Source of the DNA: Gossypium raimondii | Taxonomy: Eukaryota; Streptophyta; Magnoliopsida; Malvales; Malvaceae | NCBI RefSeq assembly: GCF_025698545.1 | Contig: NC_068575.1 | Span: 58,165,980-58,229,979 of the forward strand | Direction of reading: 5' to 3' | DNA: 64,000 bases | Part shown: piece after piece, positions 24,823 to 36,208 of the stretch | How the letters are laid out: the number at the start of each line of letters is the position of its first letter | Numbering within the stretch: the first letter of the stretch is position 1 | The notes under the pieces: generated by a model | What the model saw: only the letters and a program-made list of their open reading frames with translations | The model's database searches: none | What the model was told of the DNA's origin: nothing | Translations under genes and position numbers: made by a program

Positions 24823-25636
24823 TTATGTCTTTGCCGTAGTTATTAGCAATTACTCAAACAAATTTATGTTTTGCCGTCATTTTTTTAAAATTTTCAATTA
24901 TTTAAATTTTTTTTATTTTTAAACAAATTTATTAGATTTAAAACCGAGTTAGAAAAATACATGTCTTTAGAAAATTTGTTATGCGCCCCTGGAAATATTG
25001 AGATAATCCTAAATAAGTTATTAAGATTATTTACTTGATCCATGCTAGGTTCAATATAAATTCAAAGGAAGAAACTTATATGTATGTTTCTTTTGGGTGA
25101 ATTCCACAAAAAGTCCCCAAACTTTAGGCTAAATTCTACATTGCTCAACTGAGTCCCCAACTGCAAAGTTTAGTATTAATGTGGCTTTTCCTTCAACGGA
25201 ACTACTAATGATACATTTATGCGAAATTTATTAATGTGACATTTATGCGAAATTTTGCAAATTGAAGACTTGTTGGTACATTTTGAAGCTTGAAACCTAT
25301 ATAGAATTTGACCTAAAGTTTGTAGACCATTTGTGGAATTAACCCTTAATATATAATTGTTCCGGATTAGTTTAATTTATTTCTGTATATTTTAATTTGA
25401 TCTTAATTAAATAAATTTTCTTTGCGATACAATAAAAAATCAGTTGAACTCTTTGTCCGAATCACTCTAAGGTCGGTTTTCAGTGCCCGACTGGTCGGTT
25501 CAGATTCCAACAACTACATAGTTTTTTTCTTTTCATAGGTCTAAAGCAAGACAGAAAAAAAAAAAAAAAAAAAAAGTCCTGAGTCCGCATCCATAGTCAA
25601 AATACCTTGGATTGGGATTACGACTGAGTAGGAACG
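24823..25636. other. Spacer with an inverted-repeat element
   Basis: Noncoding. It contains the inverted-repeat element at 25095-25345 and a 24-base A-run near 25552-25575, and ends in the leader of the downstream P-loop gene. Confidence 0.5.
25095..25345. mobile_element. Small inverted-repeat element (MITE-like)
   Basis: The left end GGGTGAATTCCACAAA matches the complement of the right end TTTGTGGAATTAACCC, and the similarity extends about 50 bp inward (CAAACTTTAGG against CCTAAAGTTTG). Length 251 bp, no coding content. No clear target duplication was found, so the superfamily is unassigned. Confidence 0.6.
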
Positions 25637-25681
25637 ATGGTGAAACCTTATCTGGGGTTTTCTTTTTTTTATATTGCATAA
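25637..25681 (+). promoter_or_regulatory. Upstream ORF before the P-loop gene
   Basis: A 14-codon open frame (ATG GTG AAA CCT...TAA) ends 57 nt before the main ATG at 25739. If it is within the transcript it could lower translation of the main frame. Whether it is transcribed cannot be judged from sequence. Confidence 0.35.
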
Positions 25682-25738
25682 AATAAAACTAATTTTATCC
25701 CAACTGAAGCATTGGTGGCATTCGCAAGTGTCAACGCA

Positions 25739-26317
25739 ATGGCTAAAGAACTAGGAGAGGAAATAACTAAGAAGCCGTTGATAATAGCAATGAAAGGGCA
25801 TCCCGGCACTGGCAAATCCACTTTAGCCCATGCCTTAGCCTCAGCCCTCAAATTCCCTCTCGTCGACAAAGATGACATCCGCGACTCCACTTTTCCGCTC
25901 CATCAGCAACCACAAGGTTCCCACGCCCTCCTCAACCACCTCTCCTACGAAGCTATCTGGCGAGTCGCCTCAACTCAGCTCCACCTCGGCATCAGCGTCA
26001 TCATCGACTCTCCTCTCTCTCACAGAACCCATCTCGACCGTCTCATCAGCTTAGCGGCGTCGGCCGGAGCCCGCCTCCTGATTGTGGAGTGCCGGCCGTC
26101 GGACGAGGCCAAGTGGAGGGAGAGGCTTGAAGGGAGGGAAAAGAGTTGGCACAAGCCAACCTCTTGGGAGGAGCTTCAGGAGCTGATTAAGGGGTATGGC
26201 GGATGCACGGAGTACGATGTCGGAGATGTGCCCAAGATGGTGGTTGACACGACGGCGCCTAATCTAGGGCTGGAGGAGTTGGTTTCCAGTGTGGTGCGTT
26301 TCATTGCTTCTTCTTGA
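25739..26317 (+). CDS. Small P-loop kinase-like protein
   Basis: Single-exon gene, 192 aa from the ATG at 25739; the open frame extends upstream only through non-ATG codons. Walker A GHPGTGKST is at residues 20-28, in the context PLIIAMKGHPGTGKSTLAHALA. A Walker B-like VIIDSP follows and then an Arg-rich lid (WRERLEGREKSWHK). The layout matches the AAA_33/zeta-type P-loop kinases common in plants, which bind ATP and probably phosphorylate a small molecule; the substrate is unknown. No transit peptide or membrane span is apparent. A GC-rich middle section creates shadow frames on both strands. Confidence 0.85.
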   Translation: MAKELGEEITKKPLIIAMKGHPGTGKSTLAHALASALKFPLVDKDDIRDSTFPLHQQPQGSHALLNHLSYEAIWRVASTQLHLGISVIIDSPLSHRTHLDRLISLAASAGARLLIVECRPSDEAKWRERLEGREKSWHKPTSWEELQELIKGYGGCTEYDVGDVPKMVVDTTAPNLGLEELVSSVVRFIASS

Positions 26318-29300
26318 GGCAGATCAGTTGGATTGTACTGTGGCCGACCCAACCCCGATGTGCTTAAAAACTTAAATACCAATGCTGTTCTCTCAATCAA
26401 CTATAATTTCTTTACTTTATTCATTTAAAATAAAAATTTTATAATTTAAATAGCTATGTGTTGAATTATTTTCTAAATGTTTATAAAACTTTAACACTAT
26501 TTACTATCTTGTCACAAATAATCAAATAATTCAATTCATAATAAAATTACAATCATTTCTAAGCTTAAATCAAGCATATGAAACATTAAAACAATCTGAG
26601 AATAAATCTTAACTAAACTGAAAGTTTTACAAAAACTTAGATGAAAACTGAAAATAAGAATCACACGGCCGTGTGACAAAGCTTAAATGTGAGATCCTAA
26701 AGTATACGGTTTAAATATTATGACACGGTTTAACATATGGGATGAGATATAGAGAAGTGTATTTAATTTGGTGGGTGAGAAAGGGGAAGGAGAAGGAGAC
26801 GATGGTTTGTTAAATAAATAAACAAAAACATTATTTAACTAATAATTTAGAGTTATTTTAGTATAATTTCAATAATGTTTTAGGGGTAATTTTTATAATT
26901 TATATTATTACCTAACTAATTAACTTTAATTTAAAATAATTTAATAAATTTATCTCAAAATTAATATATAATTAAATTAAATATAAATTTAAAATACTTA
27001 GTTTATTTGAAATCAAATAATATATTTTATAAAAGAAATATATATATATATTTAATTTTATAGTATTTCAAAATGTAATTAAATTTTCATTATTTTATAA
27101 AATAAATAATAAGAGTACAATTAACTCTTTTTTTTACTTTAAATTTATCTAATATATAAATTTTGAAAGGTCTATAAAAATTTCTTCAAACTTGAGAAAG
27201 TAAACGATAAAAATAATCGTATTTTATATTAAACATGAAAAATTTAAATTTCTTTTACTCTAAATAATAAATATAAATATATAGTTATAATAACGTGCGT
27301 GATTGTTAATGAAATTTAAATGATGTAAAGTCCATATTCTATGGTCGGAAAAATTGGTGCTACCAAAATCTATTAGAAGGTACGAATAATTTTAGAATGG
27401 TATAATTATTCATTTGATCCTATAACTTTAAAAAAATTATTTTAGTTATTTATTTAATTCGCTTTTTAATTTTTAAAAAATTATCAAATCATCTCAAATA
27501 GATGAAAAAGTTAAATTCTTTTAACATTGTTGATGTAGCATACACATGGATTACCATATAGATGTCATGTTGGCATTTAATTGATTTTTAAATTTTAAAA
27601 ATTTTAAAAATTAAAAATTGTTGTTTTAATTAAAACCATTAAAATTATTGTAAAAAGTATAAGAATATAAAAATTAATATTTTAAAATTTAAAAGAAAAT
27701 AATTAAACACTTGCATGTCATCTAGGAGGCAATCCACGATATCACAAAGTTAACATACATTAACCTTTTCATATAATTTAGAGTAAATTGATAAAAAATT
27801 TAAAAAATTAAATAAAGGACAAAAATAACTTTTTATAAAATTGGAAGACTTTTAGGACTAGTTTGACAATACTTTTGAAAAGTGCTTTTGAAAAATAAAA
27901 TGTTCATTTTAGACATGATATTATAAAATAACAAATATGTATTTAAATAATGTGCAAATTAGTTAATATTATGATATTTTTAGCAAAAATATAAAAATAA
28001 TTTATTATAACTTATTGTTAATATTTTAATATATAATATTAATTTTAAATATTTCTAAGTAGTTAATATTAATTATTTATTAAATTTAATTAAAATATAT
28101 AAACTATATTTAAATATTTAAATATAACAATTAAATATTTGTAATTAGGTATTGACACGATCGTATTTTTTTAAATTATTTTTATTTTTAATTAATGCTT
28201 TTAACACATTTGTATTATTTTATTTTAAAATGTATTTGAATATATAACTCATATTAGATATTAACATAACATAGAAAACATAAACCTAACAAATTAAAAT
28301 AGTAAGGTTAAAAGTAAAATACCAGCCAAAAACACTTTTGGGCTGAAAAAGCTAAAAAATTTTTATTTTTCATCTATGAAAAAGCACTTAAAATAAGTTA
28401 AAAAATTTATACATCGACATCTGTTCTTTATTTCTTTATAAAGAAAACACTTTTAATAAAAAACTCATCTGAAAAGCATTAAAAATACAACCTTAGAATC
28501 CAACCAAATTACGCCATCTAAAACATATGGTATAGATATATCAAAAGGTTGGTGTATCTCTTACCTTTTATATATAAACCAAATAAAATAATGATTTTAG
28601 TGTTGAATTATGGTTAAATTAGTTAAGCTATTTAATAACAATAACTAACCGAATTAATATCACCAAACAATTTAAATGGAATTAAGGCTTAGTTTGGATG
28701 GGCAGTGTGTTTAGCTCCGGTGAGGTTAATTAGTTACTGTAGCGGTGAGATTGGGTACTGTAGCAGTGAGATTAGAAACAGCGGTGAAGTGTGTGTTTGG
28801 ATTCAAACGCAGCTGTAGCGGTGAGGTAAAAATAGAAAATGACTTTCAAGGACATTAGATTAAAAATGATATATATTATAAGTTTTTAAAATTATTTAAC
28901 AATTACAAAATTAATAAATGATTAAAAATTATTACAATTATATTTATTTTTAATGATAAATAATTAAAAATAAATTAAAACTAGAGAAAAATTCAAAAAT
29001 TTATTTTATTTAATATTTCAAAATTAATCATATATTTAATTATAGGAGAAAAACGAATTACATGTAGTCCGGATTACATGTGTTGGTTTTTTTAGCAGAA
29101 AACTAAGGAGAAAAAGAAAAACGAATGCAAAGAAGTTTGAAGAAGAAGAAAACTGAATTTGATTTCCAAAAATCAGATCTTTTTCATTGACTTGAGAAGC
29201 ATTTATGTTACAATAAAATATGGCAGTTAACTAATGTATAACTGCTCCCACAGCCTAGATAGAATTACAAACAAAATGTAGCTGACATACCAGCTATAAC

Positions 29301-29341
29301 ATCAAACATAAATCAACAGCTACTCCTACTAACTTTAAGTA
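26318..29341. other. 3-kb AT-rich intergenic region with degenerate repeats
   Basis: No gene recognised. Composition is extremely AT-rich from 26800 to 28700. At about 27850-28500 there is a degraded sequence with repeated AAAAGTGCTTTTGAAAA-type motifs that look like a decayed MITE. At 28690-28825 there is a partial relative of the Harbinger-type MITE at 29345 (shared GTTTGGATGGGC and CTGTAGCGGTGAG motifs). Confidence 0.45.
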
Positions 29342-29344
29342 TAA

Positions 29345-29494
29345 GGGTGGGTTTGGATGGGAGATTGGGTGCGGTGCAGTGCGTTTAGCTTACTTTTTGT
29401 CTCACGCTACAGTATCGCTACAGTATCTAATCTCACCGCCACCACTGTTTTTACACTAACCACAAGTAAACGCACCGCCCATCCAAACTCACCC
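29345..29494. mobile_element. PIF/Harbinger-type MITE (Tourist-like)
   Basis: A 150-bp element with ends GGGTGGGTTTGGATGG and CCATCCAAACTCACCC, which are inverted repeats. It is flanked by TAA on both sides (29342-29344 and 29495-29497), the 3-bp duplication typical of PIF/Harbinger. It marks or lies close to the low-coordinate edge of the captured-fragment mosaic. Confidence 0.82.
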
Positions 29495-29561
29495 TAAATT
29501 ACATTGCAACTAAATCAAGTTACAAATGAACAAAATAAACAAAATGTCTTTGCTTATCTGT

Positions 29562-29606
29562 TCAACTTGGATCTTTGTCTGCATCTTTGGTTTCTTCTTT
29601 GGTTTC
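29562..29606 (-). pseudogene. Possible terminal-exon fragment of unknown gene
   Basis: On the minus strand, after CAATAG at 29607-29612, a 14-codon frame reads ETKEETKDADKDPS and stops. It looks like a short final exon and lies in the same orientation as the neighbouring captured fragments. The source gene is not recognised, and this could be chance. Confidence 0.25.
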
Positions 29607-29964
29607 CTATTGCATTGCAGGCCAAAGTTCAACAACATCCTATACTTTGCTTACTAACAAAGTAGTGCATATTCCTTTTAGTGCATTAAGGGGAATTATG
29701 ATTATGGTATGTTAGACATCAGAAGAACCTATATATTCTTAAAAAGTAAATATATGAAAAAGCAGAGTGTTGAAATGACTATTCAATGACATTGAAAATA
29801 ATATATGGGTGTCCAAAATTCAGATTCAAAGGCATAAGCAAAGCAAAAAACAAAGACAATGTCACCACAGAAACTGTAAACTAAATGAAATATCGTGCAA
29901 GGCTGATCCAGAGATAAGAAATAAAATCTTTATTTGAAGTTCAAGGTCTTTGAAATGAACATAC

Positions 29965-30073
29965 CCAAGCAAGCAACAAGGTAACTTCCAAAGCAATACA
30001 TTGCAAATGATTCATAGCGATCATGTAGTATCGAACAATCAACACTAACTGATGGATGCACCAATGATACAAA
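29965..30073 (-). pseudogene. Isolated exon of a DUF300/TMEM184 (LAZ1-like) gene
   Basis: A single 109-nt exon, with a TTAACAG acceptor and a GTATG donor intact. It encodes FVSLVHPSVSVDC followed by YESFAMYCFG and SYLVACLG. This is the characteristic stretch of plant DUF300/TMEM184 (organic solute transporter alpha-like) proteins such as LAZ1. No other exon of that gene was found nearby, so it is a captured fragment and not a gene. Family identification is from memory of the conserved block. Confidence 0.8.
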
Positions 30074-30437
30074 CTGTTAAAATAATCCAGGTTAGTAAGA
30101 CTGAAAATAACATATAATTACACGGATGCATGGTGCAAAATTAACATGTTGCATCTTTGTGCCAAAACTATACTCAAAACTTAAATAGTAACCTAAGTTG
30201 AATATAGGTCAATTTTTTTGTAACATAAATATGCTACTGCTGGTTTTTACTAATTCCTAGCACATAAGTTGTTGAACAGCTCAGTTTAACAAGAAGGTTT
30301 AACAGTGTTACTCAATTGGACTAATTTCTTAGTGTTCATAAAATATGATGACCATTCTGACAAATCAGAGGGACTAACTTCTCAGATGCTGTAAAATAAA
30401 GGGATAAATTTCATAATTAGACTTAAAAAAAGCATAC

Positions 30438-31017
30438 TTGAAAGAAGAAATTTCAGCCTGTGAGTTCTCCAATTGCCTCTCCAATTTTAGCTCATTTGAC
30501 CTTAATCGACATGCCTACAGAAAGGATATTAAAAACATTTTAATCTAGCAGAAGACAAAAGTAATTTCACTCCAGTGTCAACAGCTTTATACAGAAATAT
30601 ATTAATGGAATAAAGTAAGAAACTCCAAATGCTAATAATATCATATAAAACAAGCAAATAACAGGATCAAATCAAATATAAAAAAGGACTAGAGAGCCAC
30701 TTAAGTTAAACTGGCACTTAAAAATGTTGCAGCTCTACTTTACATCCAAGAAACACCCTTCACGTGGTATATATTACAACCATGCATATACGAACATGGC
30801 AGCTTACTGATCTTTCAGCATTATTATTAAAAGTGATATATGTTTTGTAATGAATAGAATGAAATTGGAGAAGGAAGAAAATCTTTACCCATTAAAACTT
30901 TGTTACCTTCTCTTCCAAACCAATGACTTCAGAAGCCAATATATTAGCATGTTCATCAGCTGCATTACATTCTAGTCGTGCATTTGCATATTCCATTTTA
31001 AAAAACTCGAGCTCTAC
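30438..31017 (-). pseudogene. Two-exon fragment of a BLISTER-like coiled-coil gene
   Basis: The first exon, 30907-31017, is 111 nt and open, reading KMEYANARLECNAADE then ANILASEVIGLEEK. The second, 30438-30514, is 77 nt, reading RLRSNELKLERQLENSQAEI. Both retain splice sites and join in frame. The pattern matches the SMC-like coiled-coil region of the plant protein BLISTER (BLI), a Polycomb-associated factor. Everything upstream and downstream in that gene is absent, and the fragment sits between pieces of SEC22 and a DUF300 gene. Untranslatable as a normal protein. Confidence 0.75.
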
Positions 31018-31339
31018 CTGCAATACCAAACACCAGGCATAGCAAGAATAAAAAAAAGGGATAGGGGCTGAAATAGAATTTTGTTGACATTTTAAAAAGT
31101 ATTTGTAACAAGCTCCCTAACAATTTGAACATCACTAGACAAAGAACACAAGAGAATAAAATGCAGATCAACATACATACGGCATAGCATTTTAAAATAT
31201 AACATAAAACTGAATTCATCCTGTGCACCATCCTTTGCAACAAAAGAAAACCATTCAAAACAAAGACTTATTGATCAGACTATTGAAGAGTCATAAAAGA
31301 AGTCACAGGAGTCTAACAACAAAAATTCCCACTGCAATG

Positions 31340-33672
31340 ATAAGAACGGTCACACATAGGGTTGTGCATTATTCGGTTAAAACCAAATTTTTTCGGTTAA
31401 CCGACCGATTAACTGAACTCGGTCGGTTAACCAAAAAAATTCAGTCAGGGGTCGGTTAAGTTTTTTTGGTTTGTTCGGTTAACGGTTAAATCGGTTCGAC
31501 ACGGGTCGATTAACCGAAAAATTCGGGTAAACCGAATTTACACCCTAGGCCTACTCCCTCCCAATTTAAACCCAGCCCAATTTAAATCCAACCCAATTTT
31601 CTCTTAGGCTTACCGAATAGGACAGGCCAATTTAAATCTTGCTGCTGTCCATTACCATTTGGTCCATTTCTTAGCAACAGATTTCACAACACCCCTCCAG
31701 CCCTCCTCCCTATATTATTTGTAGATGTCTATTTTTTTTATTACAATATAATTAAATATATTTATTAATTTTATTAAAACTTAAAAAGAAATCCTCAATC
31801 CAAAAAAAAAAATTGATAGTTGCACAATTTTTTTATCATATCCACACTTGTGTTACCCCAATCCACATTAAAAAAATTGTGTTTTTTTCTTTTTACACAT
31901 GGCAATGTTTGATTGTATAGGATAATTTTTTAACAGAAAACATAAATGATGTGATAAAATGTACAAAACAACAGATAGAATCCAAACTCATAAAAAACTT
32001 GTACGGGTGCCAAAGTGATAATATAAACATAGTACAAAAGTCAAAAGAGAAGTCAAAATAAACTTAAATATTTAATGATTCAAATAAGAGTCACATTTAT
32101 TCATATAATTAACTTTTTTATTACACTTATATTATATTTGTGAAACCCTCAACTTACTTGTAAAGTCTAAAAATTTCATTAACAATGTACCAAATAGTTT
32201 CTCTTTTATAATGATTATAGCTAAATTAAAATTTTAAATGAATTTAAAGGAAACTATTTGATTTGATGCACTTGTTAGTGAAATTTTATATTTCTAAAGC
32301 AAGATCAGGTTTTAACAAATGTCTTATATGAGGTATAGTAAAATATTAAAAATATATATTTAAAAGAAAGGCATAATTTTCTTAAGTTACTTGTGGAATA
32401 AAATAAATATATTATCAATGTATCAAATATTAATTTTAAATTTAATTAAAATTATGGATTGAGAGAATTGTAATTCTAATAATTGCATGTGTTCATCTAC
32501 TATCTTATTTAATATAAAAAATAGACATCTACAAATAATATAAAAATAGACATCTATATATTTAATTTTTTACCATATCACTCTTACTTATTTAATTGAT
32601 TCAATGTTTAGACATTTCTTGAAATGCATTAGAGCCTACCCTAGATTCATGAGCTTTCGTGAGTTGAAGGGTATGCTTACTACTATCTTATTCTTGTTAA
32701 TTTATATTCTATTCGTTTGTTTATATTATTTGATTTTTTTAAATGCGTATATTTCTATTATATGCTAAATTTTTCTCATGTTTTTTTAGGTTTAAAGCAA
32801 ATGGAGATATTTTGGAGAGATGAAATGGATATAAATGGAGAATATTAAAACTTGCATGTCAATTATGTGTTAATTCAAGACTTATGTAATGTTTTTAATT
32901 ATGTAGTGATTCAAAGACTTATGCAATATTTTTAATTATGTAGTGATTTAAAGATTTATGTAATGCTTTTAATTATGTAGTGATTTAATTCAGGTAATTC
33001 GGGTAATTTGGGTAATTTTCGGGTAATTCGAGTAATTTTCGGGTAATTCGGGTAATTCAGATAATTCGGGTAATTTTTAACCAAAAATGAACACATATTT
33101 TTCGGTTAATTCAGTTAACCGACTTTATTAACCAAAAAAATTCGGTTCGGTTAATTATTTTAAAAAAAATTCGGTTTGGTTAACGGTTAAAAAATTTGAG
33201 AGGTCGGTTAATTCGGTTTTAACAATTTTGGGTCGGTTAACCGTTCGGGTAACCGACTGAACACCCCTAGTCACACATTGTCAAGTAACAAACACAACCT
33301 TCAATGATATAGCTATAAACTTAGGTCAAGGTAACACCATAATGGTATAATTCAGATGCACCTGCAAATTGAGAAAAACATACAACAGAACTTATTTCTT
33401 TCCCTCAATAGACCATAAAGTATAAACCTATTTCATAATTCAAAAAATATGGCATCCAAAAAATAGACACTAGGACAAGGATACTGGAATACATAAGGAC
33501 CAGTCTCGACAGACATCCTTGAAGCTTCATTATGGCCTTTAGAGAGATTCTTAAACAAAGCCTCAACTTGTTGTTTGTACATTTCGGCATCTGTCAGATC
33601 CCGACCATCATCTAGTCCCTCCGCCAGAGGAAGACCATCAGTAACACAAGCAATCATTGTCAGTTTCACCAT
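31340..33672 (-). pseudogene. 5' fragment of a SEC22 R-SNARE gene, split by a transposon
   Basis: The first coding exon is 33485-33672 and begins MVKLTMIACVTDGLPLAEGL, the longin-domain start of SEC22, the ER-Golgi R-SNARE. The second exon starts at 33312 (YIIEGCVCYLTMCD). It is interrupted at codon Asp by a 1.9-kb element (31357-33269) and resumes at 31356 with three matching codons (RSY), after which similarity to SEC22 stops near 31340. The rest of the longin domain, the SNARE motif and the membrane anchor are missing. A 5' UTR exon with a GTAAG donor lies at 34338 and above, so the fragment may still be transcribed from its original promoter. Confidence 0.85.
31357..33269. mobile_element. 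1.9-kb hAT-like element inserted in the SEC22 exon
   Basis: The element starts TAGGGTTGTGCATTATTCGG and its other end, read in complement, is TAGGGGTGTTCAGTCGGTTA. It is flanked by perfect GTCACACA at 31349-31356 and 33270-33277. An 8-bp duplication with ends of this form indicates hAT. Both subterminal regions carry many copies of TCGGTTAACCG-type motifs, and there are (GGGTAATTC)n-type repeats near 33000-33060. No transposase frame is present. Confidence 0.87.
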
Positions 33673-34337
33673 CTTTACTCCCCTTTTTCTCAGCTTTCAC
33701 AAAATCCCTTCAAACTAATAGAAACGCAAAATTAACACCTTAAGTAAAAACTAACAAGCCAAATTCCATACCATGATATTAAAAAAAGGCATGGCGGATT
33801 TCAATTGACTATAATTCGATAATTTCATTCTCAATCTTAATGGTACAACCACCCACCGCAAAGCTGAAAATAAATAATATTTTCCACTTGAACAATTATC
33901 ATTGCAAACAATTAAAATTATCGAGAAAAAAACATAAATTGATTCCATAATTTTGATTTTCACTAAACCCTCATCATTGGTCAAAAGCAAGATCGACCCA
34001 ACACTTCTTTTTCCAATCGAAAGGTCATTAATGTAATCCAAAGACAACCAATCTAGTCAATGTCATCACGATCTGACAAGGAAATATATATATTTTCAAG
34101 GATTCCAACAAAACCCAGAAATTCAGTAGAAGAAGAAAAAAAATCTCATATAAGAATTTCCACAACGAACGATTTTTTCTTCAAATAATTATATGCATGC
34201 ACATTTAAAAATCGATAAATAAAAGCTATTAGTTTTTAATGGAATACCTAATTAGAGCATGTAGGTCTTCGGATTTCTCCTTGATTTCAAGGATCAGAAA
34301 AAGGAATGAAGAACGGAAGAAGGAGAAGGAGCCTTAC

Positions 34338-34500
34338 CTGGATGAAGGAGGAACCGGAAGAGGTCCTTGACCAAACTGATTTGTAACCCAAGGGGAAGGG
34401 GAAAGGGGAGAAAAAGGGTAACCAAACATCAGAAAAACCTGAAGAATGCAATTGAAGAATATATGGGTAAAAGAGGAAAAGAAAAAGCAACTGAAGTTGC
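34338..34500 (-). promoter_or_regulatory. Probable 5' UTR exon and promoter of the SEC22 fragment
   Basis: On the minus strand, CT-rich leader-like sequence ends with a strong donor (CATCCAG then GTAAGG) at 34338. The next acceptor is expected just upstream of the ATG at 33672. The 5' end of the exon is an estimate. Confidence 0.45.
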
Positions 34501-34806
34501 TAAATTTTTACTGGACCAAAAGGCTCCAGTCTGGAATTAAGCCTCCGGTGAGGTGAAATGCATTTTCAACGTATTAAAGAATACTTTCCAAACAACCTTG
34601 CGTTTGCTAACATTTCAGTTGCAATTTTTTTTAGCCTAAAAAAGCCAACGTACGTATTGGAACCCAGTTGCATCCAAAGGAACCCTAAATAAACATTCAT
34701 GAGTTTGCGTACGGAATCTCAATGGGTTAGCAATTAGCATAACAAACTACCTCAAACTAAATACTTTAATATATTAGATTTTATTTTAACAATTTCATTA
34801 TAATTT

Positions 34807-34967
34807 TTGATCATATTTGCTTTTTTTGATACAATATCTGTAACTACTCATAACCCCTCCCCAACTCATGGAAGAATAATGCGTTTCAGTGCACTCGAAT
34901 CCACGTCTTCCTATATTGACAACAATATTTATGCCAGTCAAACTAAAACTCAATCGACTATATATTA
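34807..34967 (-). repeat. SINE-like tRNA-derived repeat
   Basis: Read on the minus strand it begins GTCGATTGAGTTTTAGTTTG, has a B-box-like GTGGATTCGAGTGC, then GCACTGAAACGCATTATTC and a conserved GGTTATGAGTAGTTACAGAT tail. It shares order and wording with the plus-strand copy at 54186-54314. Confidence 0.55.
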
Positions 34968-35437
34968 GATTATTAAATACTTTTATATACATGTATTATA
35001 TACTAGATTACATAACAAGTAAATAATTTATGAATTTTTTATTATTTTTGATTTTTTTAAAAGTAAATTTATTAATTCATTTAATAAATGGAAGCATACA
35101 ATTCAGAGAAAAAAATAGCAAACACTCATCGCAGATGATAAATGACAAGTTCTCTATCAACATAATAAAGACTTTAGCCTCAGCATTAATAGAACATTAT
35201 GACACATTGACAATTGACTTTGTCATAGCTCAAGCACGACATATCTGAAGTGATTGCAAACACTTAATACAATAAAGAAATTAGCCTCGAATGGTCTAAA
35301 GCGGTGAGCAAAAATCAATAAAAGAATCGAGCATTCACCAAACCAGAGAGGACGACAACAAAATCATCCCTAAAATCATTTGTAAAACTAAGATTAAATG
35401 CATAAGTAAGACTAAAAAACGTGCTACAATAGCAGAC

Positions 35438-35582
35438 AAAAACTTCTAAAACTGAAGACTTATTAAACAATGGAAAAACAAACAAAAAAAATATAAAACC
35501 TAAGACAACACGGTCCAAATTGACACATGTAATAATTTATTATTTTAAAATACTCTCAAACGATAGTTAAATTGGTTTTATG
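35438..35582. repeat. 145-bp dispersed repeat, copy 1
   Basis: Nearly identical to 39824-39969 in the same orientation. Shared runs include AAGACTTATTAAACAATGG and ACTCTCAAACGATAGTTAAA. Similarity stops abruptly at both edges. The two copies bracket the peroxidase pseudogene. Confidence 0.85.
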
Positions 35583-36114
35583 GTTTTTTTACTGTTTTTA
35601 TAATAACTTTTGCTACGATTTTTATTATTATTTTTATTTCCGAAATAAATTCTCTTTTCCTAAACCTACCGTTTTCGTATCTTTATCTGATTTGTAATTA
35701 ATTGAAGTTTGATACGATTTTACTTTAATTATATGCTTCATTTAACACTTAAATAATTAACTCAAATTTTAAATCAATTAATTAGTTGACAAATAAATCT
35801 TTAAAAATCAAAATGAAGATGGCAACACATTACTCCACCTCGGATTAACTTAATATTAAATATTAATTTATTTATCTTTAACTTGACTTTAAAAATCAAA
35901 GATTTACCTTTTGACCCAACTTGATATGCCCATAATTCTTTTATTTTTATTAAAATGGAACAGTAATTTTAATTTATTATTATTTTCAGTGATGCTATTA
36001 ATAGTTTTAGGGTATAATTATGTTAGAGTAAACATTAATATAAATTTTATTATCATATATTTTAAATTATAAGTGTTCATCGATTGAGTTGAGTTGGACC
36101 CAATATTAAAATTC

Positions 36115-36208
36115 GATCTTAGCCCACCCTCCCTTATATATATATTTAAAATATTAAAATTGATCTTAGCCCACCCTCCCTTATATATATATTTAAAATA
36201 TAATACAT
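36115..36208. repeat. Two tandem copies of a 47-bp unit
   Basis: GATCTTAGCCCACCCTCCC starts at 36115 and again at 36162, followed in each case by TTATATATATATTTAAAATA. Virtually identical copies, so a recent duplication. Confidence 0.9.

Noticed and set aside
29094-29345. Helitron 3' end next to the ACATGTA/TACATGT hairpin near 29060-29085
   Set aside because: The hairpin is short and AT-rich and no CTRR terminus sits at the right distance, so I do not assign an element end here.
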